DNA of 64,000 nt. It comes from Guadua angustifolia. Lineage: Eukaryota > Streptophyta > Magnoliopsida > Poales > Poaceae. Within the stretch, counting starts at the first letter, position 1. Each line of letters begins with the position of its first letter. The translations under genes were made by a program, and so were the position numbers. The stretch lies in assembly GCA_036346375.1 (NCBI GenBank), contig CM070506.1:3472001-3536000 (forward strand), read 5' to 3'. The notes beneath the pieces are model-generated. The model was given only the letters and a program-made list of their open reading frames with translations, was not told the DNA's origin and did no database searches. Below, in pieces: positions 58,484 through 64,000 of the stretch.

Positions 58484-61400
58484 TGTAATATGCGGCACTT
58501 TATCCCAAGTCTCGAATTTTTTTGCCGGTGATCACAGTAGTATGGCGAGGTAATTTCAGGATTCTTGACTGTTTTGGGAGTGGTTGGGTTGAGGGTGTTA
58601 AGTGGGAGGGTATTTTCGGATTTTCCCACCTCCTCACTCACTTTTTCACCTAATCCTCCATGTCCCTTGTGTGTGTGGTGAGAAGGATTGGGTTGCTCGC
58701 CATTTTGTTTCCCCACGCACAAAAATCCCGAGTTGCTAACGCCTCCCAAGCGCCACCGCCGATCCTTGCGCCTCCCGCCGACGCCTCCTTGCTAGTCCTC
58801 GCCCGCTCTGGCGTCGCCGCGGCCCTGCAGAGACCTTCTGCCGTCGTCCCCTAGCCCTCCCGGCCCACGACCGTCTTCCCTAGCTCCTGCCGGCGGTTGC
58901 TTTGTTCCTGCCAAGGCTCGGCTGTCCGTCCCGGTCGTCGTCGCCCCATCCCAAGCACAGCTCGGCCTTCTCGCTTGGGCAAGCATCTTCCGGGCGGCAC
59001 TACCTGCGTCCTCTCCCCACTGCAGATGCAGTGCAGTCCCTCTGCCGCCTCCCGGGCCTGCCGACGATCCTCCTCCTGGCCGGCGCCTTCTTCCCCATGG
59101 TCGGCGTGCCCACCCTCCCTCTTGCCTTCCCTCTTGTGGTGAGTACTCAAGTGCGCTTGAAAGGAGGGTTTGGTTTGTTGTGCATATCAAGTGTTTGATG
59201 AAATGTCTAGAAGACTTGCACTATAGTGTCGTTGTTTCCTTTGAGTATTGGTATATGAGTACTGCTTGACACTCTGCATTCTAAGCTTGACATGATATTT
59301 TACTTTGAGGCTTAGTACGATTTCTGTTGAGGAAACCGATTTGTGTTGGGATTTTGATTGAAAGAACCATGACATTTCAGACTTTTGTGGGCATCTAAAG
59401 ATATTCATATGTGCATGATTGTAAATGTGATTTCAATTATGTTGTAGATATCTGAGTCTAATTTAAGTAACTCTTTTGGTAATACAAATTCTCCTCAAGC
59501 TCTTGCCAGCTCAAAGTTTGCGAGATCAAAATCTAGCCTTGTTAGAGCATGCTTTGCCCGGAGCTTATTCTATTAAGCCGTCACGGTTTCCTCTACACTT
59601 TTAGGACATGCCAAGTTTCTTTTGTTGGGGTCATTACATGCACCCTGTTTCTTCATACAAGATTACATCCTGTTGATGAGCAAAATGGGAATCTTTATAT
59701 GTCTTGTCTATTCCTTTGGACTTGTGCATATGATGTTTAACGGTTTTACAGAGCTTCCCATTACTATTTCTTGACTTCCAGTGTTCCCATTACTATTTCT
59801 TTCATCCTGCTTGGGCTTTCTCACTTCCCAATTGGATACTAAGAATTTCATATTCTTTTGTTGAAGCTGTAGTATGGTCATGTGTTGTCTACTACACAGT
59901 AGGCTTTACACCAACCGTTGACAGATTCTTTTGCTTTATGTTGCTGTTATTCTCTGTACATCAAATGGCCTTGGGTCTTTTCTGGATGATGGGAGCTATT
60001 GCACGAGACATGACTATTGCTAATACTTTTGGATCTGCTGCCTTGTTGGCAATTTTTATTAGGAGGTTTCATTGTTTCTAAAGTTGTCCGGAGAAGAAGA
60101 AAAGAGACAACGACCTCGGAGGGTGGTCAAACTCTTGCTACCCATTCTTCCCGCGGTTAAAGGCAAGTACATCGTGGGGTTGGATATGGGCGTGAGTAGT
60201 AGGTGATACTTCTGCTTTATAATATGTGATACTTCTGCTTTATAATAAATGATGCTTCCTGTTTCACTTATTGCTCGCAAATTTAGATGAACTGTGGTTG
60301 AGAGTGGGCTCTTGGAAAGTGAATGGTAGAACAATAAGCTTAATCGGCGGTATTTGATATTGAAAGCACCCAATATTTTACTCAATGTCTTTAAGTGATC
60401 ATTCTTGTTTTCATCTGTTGTCTTGATACTATTGGTTAAATTGTCTTGTTATGAGTAAGATTGTGTGTTACTACGTCTCGCTTCCTATTTTTTTAATTAT
60501 TATTCGTGTAATTAGAGGAAATTTTAGTTGAGAATGGGGCTTTTGGCGGTGCGTTGATTAAGAAAGTATACTAGTATGGGCTTGAGTCCGGTTCATGAGT
60601 ATGGTCCAATCGTTCTAATCATGTGATTAGTTTCCTTACCTTGATGTCGCACGTAAGAGCAATTGTGTTAATTGTGCTAAGGAGTATGAATATAATCGGC
60701 AATAGGTCTAAAATGTTAAATATGAGACGATGAAGCAAGTGGATTGCGATGCATGTTGTGTGACCCATACGATTACTCGCTTGTGTGAACTTGTCCGCTT
60801 TGTAGAACTTATTGTGTTGTACCCTTTCTTTTACTTACTCATGAGTTTGAATAAACGAAAGTAAGTATTAAGTTATGTATGTGGGAACTAGTTGATGTTT
60901 CTACAGCTTAAATATGACTACGCTATGATTGGAAATGAATGAAGGTTGTATTTTTTATTCATGACAATTGCACTTGAGCATTCCAAAGATGTTTGCATTG
61001 CATAGTGTTGCACTTAATGGCTCTTGTGGTGAATGGTAAGGTGTGGAGGTAACTCCCCCAAAATCGTTTAAATAAGTTGCGTGCCAAATTCCTTGTATAT
61101 GTTTTGTTGGATGCATTGCATGGTAAAGCTAATGGTGAATGGCAGCAGATGACCTTTGGGTTGAGGGTAAAGTACAGGTTAAGAAGGGATCGGGTCGTGA
61201 ACCCGTTCAATGTTGTCTATTGAGGTATGTGAAATTCATGAACAAAGTAGTTGATGAGGTAACTAGTAGTGAATTCTTCTGTTTGTTATACGTGTAAATT
61301 TAGTATTCCAAAATATGGACGTGTTTATGATTTACACATGTTAATTGATATTGATATTGCTCCTTTGTTGTACTTGCTGAGTCTTCGACTCATGTTTCTT

Positions 61401-61775
61401 TTTTGTAAATGTGTGTAGGTTCCCTGAAGTCGGCATGCGGGGATGGGAGTAGTAGCACGTCACGGCTTATCACCATAGTTTCATTTTAGCCTTGTGCTTT
61501 CAAACTTAATGAGCTCATGTTTTGTAATAATTAATTTGTGAGAGTTATTTTGTGCTTGGTTGGTTCCTTTAGTTGCTTATGATATTATTATGACAAATGC
61601 TATCTTCTGTCTGCTGAGTGGATGTCCTAGATTTAGGGAGGTGTTTAAATTTTCTAATAATTTCGGTATGTTGCTAAACAATTTAGTTGTGTGGCTAAAT
61701 TGTTCTAGTGCCTTGTGCTATCTGTTGGGTTCGTAAGGGTGAAACATTCGGGGCATGGGGTGCCGGGGTGTTACA
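58484..61775 (+). repeat. LTR 3 of the three-LTR element
   Basis: It runs from TGTAATATGCGGCAC to GGTGTTACA and is followed by the target duplication GGGAG and the GC-rich CACTA array. It is the true right end of the composite. Confidence 0.9.
59448..60088 (+). pseudogene. Captured PDR/ABCG transporter exon, copy 3
   Basis: This is the best-preserved copy in its second half: [45 protein letters not shown] and [15 protein letters not shown] are readable. It shares with copies 1 and 2 the TGA after PITIS and the deletion after LPVF, so the fragment was already broken before the array formed. Confidence 0.85.
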
Positions 61776-62045
61776 GGGAGTCGACGGGTGGAGGCGCCGG
61801 TGGGGGTCGCGAACCGGAGGAGGAGGCGCCGGTGGGGGAGGGCTCCGGTGGGGGTCGCGAACCGTAGGAGGAGCTGATGGTGGAGGGCTCCGGTGGGGGC
61901 GCGGTCAGAGGTGGAGGGATCTGATGGAGGGCTTCGATCGATCGGTGGGGGGCGCCGGTATGTGGTGGAGGGCTCCGGTGGGGGGATCGATGGTGGGAGC
62001 TGCGGCCAGGCAGGGGGGGCGCGGGGTGGTGTCGGCGCCGGGCTA
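61776..62045. repeat. GC-rich CACTA minisatellite, right of the nested retroelement
   Basis: Repeated GGCGCCGGTGGGGGTCGCG and GGAGGGCTCCGGTGGGGG units continue the array at 45660-45730. Apparent glycine- or proline-rich frames here reflect the repeat. Confidence 0.7.
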
Positions 62046-62199
62046 GGGCGGCCCGGCCGGCAAGGCGATAAGGCCAAGAGCAGAGCTAGGGAGATATGTG
62101 AGACATCATTGATCGAGGCGGTAGAGAGATATGTGAGACATGATCGAGGCGCCTTTTTCCTTTTTTTCCCCTCTGCGCGTGCCCTAGTTTTCATTCCCG

Positions 62200-62520
62200 C
62201 CTAAAAGCGAGTATCCACGGCATTTACTTTGCATGGCATATAAAAAATGCCATCCTTACTCTATCTAGGCATTTGTTATGTGCCCCTCTTTCCATATTAT
62301 TCGGCAAATAATATATGCCGGCATAGATTTTAAGCCGACATTTATAAATGCCCCCTTAATAAAAAGATAAGCCGGCATATATTTTATGCCAGGAAATTCT
62401 TTCACCGGCAAATATTATGTGCCAGACAATTGAACGCCCCTAAATCCAAATAAGGTCCGCAAAAGCTTTATTTCGTGGCATTTGACTCAAATGCCACGTA
62501 AAATTAAATGCCCCGAAAGC
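62200..62520 (-). repeat. CACTA right subterminal repeats
   Basis: Words GCCGGCATATATTTTATGCC, GGCAAATAATATATGCC and GGCATTTGTTATGTGCC recur and relate to the left-end CCGGCACATAATAAATG repeats. Confidence 0.75.
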
Positions 62521-62522
62521 TA

Positions 62523-62538
62523 TATCCGTGTTGTAGTG
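62523..62538 (-). repeat. CACTA right terminal inverted repeat
   Basis: The complement reads CACTACAACACGGATA; flanked by TTT at 62539-62541. Confidence 0.85.
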
Positions 62539-62541
62539 TTT

Positions 62542-64000
62542 TTAGGTTAAGCAATGTTACATAATTTTATTTTCTATAGATTGTTTATCCTTATTTTATG
62601 AATTCAAGAGGACAAAATTATGTATTTGCATATTTAAAATTTCGAATTGAACAGGCTAATTAAAATTATTTGGATTATTATTATTAAGTCATTTAATCAC
62701 CACATGGTTCAACATGTGTATACCCAATAGATCACCCTAAATATCTTTGCATATTTGGGAGGTTATTGACTTAACAGCATGTAGAAATTGATTACACTCA
62801 ATTTGGAGTTCTTTGACTAAGATATGGTCATTTGAGTATTTAACACATTGATTCAAATCTTTATTAGAAAGGGTTAATTAGATATATGCCACTGCAGGAA
62901 TCGGTTATTCGAGATTTGCCATCGTTCCTTTCGTATTTCTAGATTTGCCATTACGAAACCGTGTTTATTCTAAATATGCCATTGCAGTGACACATGTCAC
63001 TTCGGTCAAACTAAGCGCATGACTCAAATTTCATTCTGACGATTTTGCCCTCCGCCTATTTTTATTTTATATTTAATTTAAGGCCAAAATGGTATTAATA
63101 TTTTATGAAAATTTTTATCAAGATCTAAAATAGTATTATTAATCTTATATAAAGTTTTAAAAATTTTATCTTTTATATTTAAATTTTAAAAATTCTGACA
63201 TTGCTATTTTCAACTTTATTTTTCTATTTTGAATTTCCAAAAGTTTTAAATGTAAGTTTTAATTTTTTATATTTTTACCAGAGGTAGATGAGGATCTCGG
63301 GTCACCAAGGTAAAAATCTTAGCTTCAGATCTTTTTGGAGATTTCTACAAAATTCGACAAGACTTTGATGCGAGGGCAAAATCGTCCGAATTACGCTCGG
63401 TTTGACCGAAGTGACACGTGTACTCTGCAATGGCATATTTAGAATAAACACGGTTTCGAATGGCAAATCTAGAAATACGAAGGAACGATGGCAAATCTCG
63501 AATAACCCATTCTCAAGCATGGCATATATCTGATTAACCCTAGAAAAGGGTCTAAAACAAGTTGAGGTGCAAATGTTTCTATATATTTGAGTTGTTTATG
63601 ATCTAAGGATTCCAACAAAACTGTTTTCATTCATTTTTGAGTTCATTTGCAAAAATTATCTATATAGCATATTTCAAACCTATACTTTAAATTTAAATTT
63701 TAAATTTACACAGTCATCATTTTCAAAATATTTTTACATATTCTGAAACTATAGAATTTTAGATGATTTTATAAATTTATTTCACTTTATTTGGATCTAT
63801 AATAAGAAGTTATAAAGGGTTGAATCTTTCGGGTATTGAAAAATCTTGGAAAAATAGGAAATACGATTTCATACTAATGAAAACGTATTCCTCAATTACG
63901 AGGGGTTTATTTGAATGCGGTTGCTGTCAATGACATTTGGGGCCCACGTGTCGAGAGTAGAACACAGCAGGGCCAGGCATCATGCCGGGCGACGATAGTC
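62542..64000 (-). mobile_element. Decayed long LTR (minus), right part, with foldback insertion
   Basis: This is AT-rich sequence turning GC-rich near 63940 (GGGGCCCACGTGTCG), which resembles the mid-LTR block of element B when read on the minus strand. It probably continues the LTR interrupted at 41918 and runs off the right edge. No gene is seen. Confidence 0.4.
62871..63540. mobile_element. Foldback/MULE-like element with long inverted arms, 670 bp
   Basis: The left arm from GGGTTAATTAGATATATGCC (62871 to about 63015) is matched inverted by the right arm (about 63394-63540, complement starting GGGTTAATCAGATATATGCC). A shorter match, GACGATTTTGCCCTC, lies further in. The arms are about 145 bases and imperfect. 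The flanking TAGAAA (62865-62870 and 63541-63546) may be a target duplication. The interior is AT-rich and non-coding. Confidence 0.75.

Larger units (their letters stand above)
45731..61775 (+). mobile_element. Three-LTR, non-autonomous LTR retroelement (LARD-like), 16,045 bp
   Basis: The structure is LTR (3,312)-internal (3,072)-LTR (3,331)-internal (3,038)-LTR (3,292). The outer flanks carry a perfect 5-bp duplication, GGGAG (45726-45730 and 61776-61780). The two inner junctions carry only a polypurine tract and a primer-binding site. There is no gag, protease, RT or integrase, as in large retrotransposon derivatives. All units are near-identical, so the array is young. It is nested in the GC-rich array of the CACTA element. 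Confidence 0.9.
41919..62538. mobile_element. Non-autonomous CACTA (En/Spm-type) transposon, 20.6 kb with nested insertions
   Basis: The left terminus reads CACTACACACGGATAG and the right terminus, inverted, CACTACAACACGGATA. The flanking trinucleotide is TTT on both sides (41916-41918 and 62539-62541), the 3-bp duplication expected for the superfamily. Subterminal repeats follow both ends. No TnpA/TnpD transposase is recognisable. Without the 16,045-bp retroelement, its one duplicate TSD copy and the 623-bp MITE, the element would be about 3.9 kb. It carries exons captured from a kinase gene. Confidence 0.85.

Noticed and set aside
61708..62204. Glycine-rich or proline-rich ORFs on both strands
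   Set aside because: They lie across the LTR 3 end and the CACTA GC-rich minisatellite, so they are composite chance frames.

Overview
This window is a block of nested transposable elements from a plant nuclear genome, almost certainly a grass. The evidence is Ty3/gypsy chromovirus (Tekay/Del-like) and Tat-lineage elements, a CACTA transposon with captured plant gene exons, a hAT-type MITE, and initiator-tRNA-Met primer-binding sites. I found no intact host gene. Every coding trace is a retroelement ORF or a captured gene fragment, and nearly all carry stops or frameshifts.

Layout, left to right. 1-4945 is old, mostly unrecognisable repeat debris: two tandem repeats, a diverged chromovirus-type LTR fragment, and a probable minus-strand LTR remnant. 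4946-9138 is the 3' part of a minus-oriented Tat-like element (A): its 3' LTR, then an extra gene antisense to gag-pol, read on the plus strand and having its own TATA box. 9139-31085 is a second, plus-oriented Tat-like element (C). Its 5' LTR was split by an 11.5-kb Tekay-like element (B, 9260-20812) with unusually long LTRs (about 3.13 kb). C has a broken gag-pro-pol, the same kind of antisense gene, and only a stub of its 3' LTR. 31085-39635 holds a minus-oriented relative (D) preceded by a separate 1-kb copy of its 3' pol end (E). E and D are separated by an LTR fragment of another family (X). D and E share an identical deletion of the integrase core.

39990-64000 appears to be one minus-oriented long LTR of a decayed gypsy element, split by a CACTA transposon of 20,620 bp (41919-62538). 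The CACTA ends in matching CACTACA termini, is flanked by TTT, and carries subterminal repeats. On its left side it carries four exons of an ABC1/ADCK (UbiB/COQ8-type) atypical kinase gene, with introns kept. One intron holds a 623-bp hAT-type MITE with a perfect 8-bp target duplication. Inside the CACTA sits a 16,045-bp element of structure LTR-internal-LTR-internal-LTR (45731-61775), flanked by one perfect 5-bp duplication (GGGAG). It has no gag or pol (LARD-like). Each 3.3-kb LTR carries a decayed exon of a PDR/ABCG transporter downstream of a GC-rich, exon-like block with a conserved splice donor. A foldback element with long inverted arms lies at 62871-63540.

The most notable object is the gene-fragment-bearing, three-LTR, non-autonomous retroelement nested in a gene-capturing CACTA. 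All identifications come from reading motifs and comparing copies within the window by eye. No database search or alignment was run.
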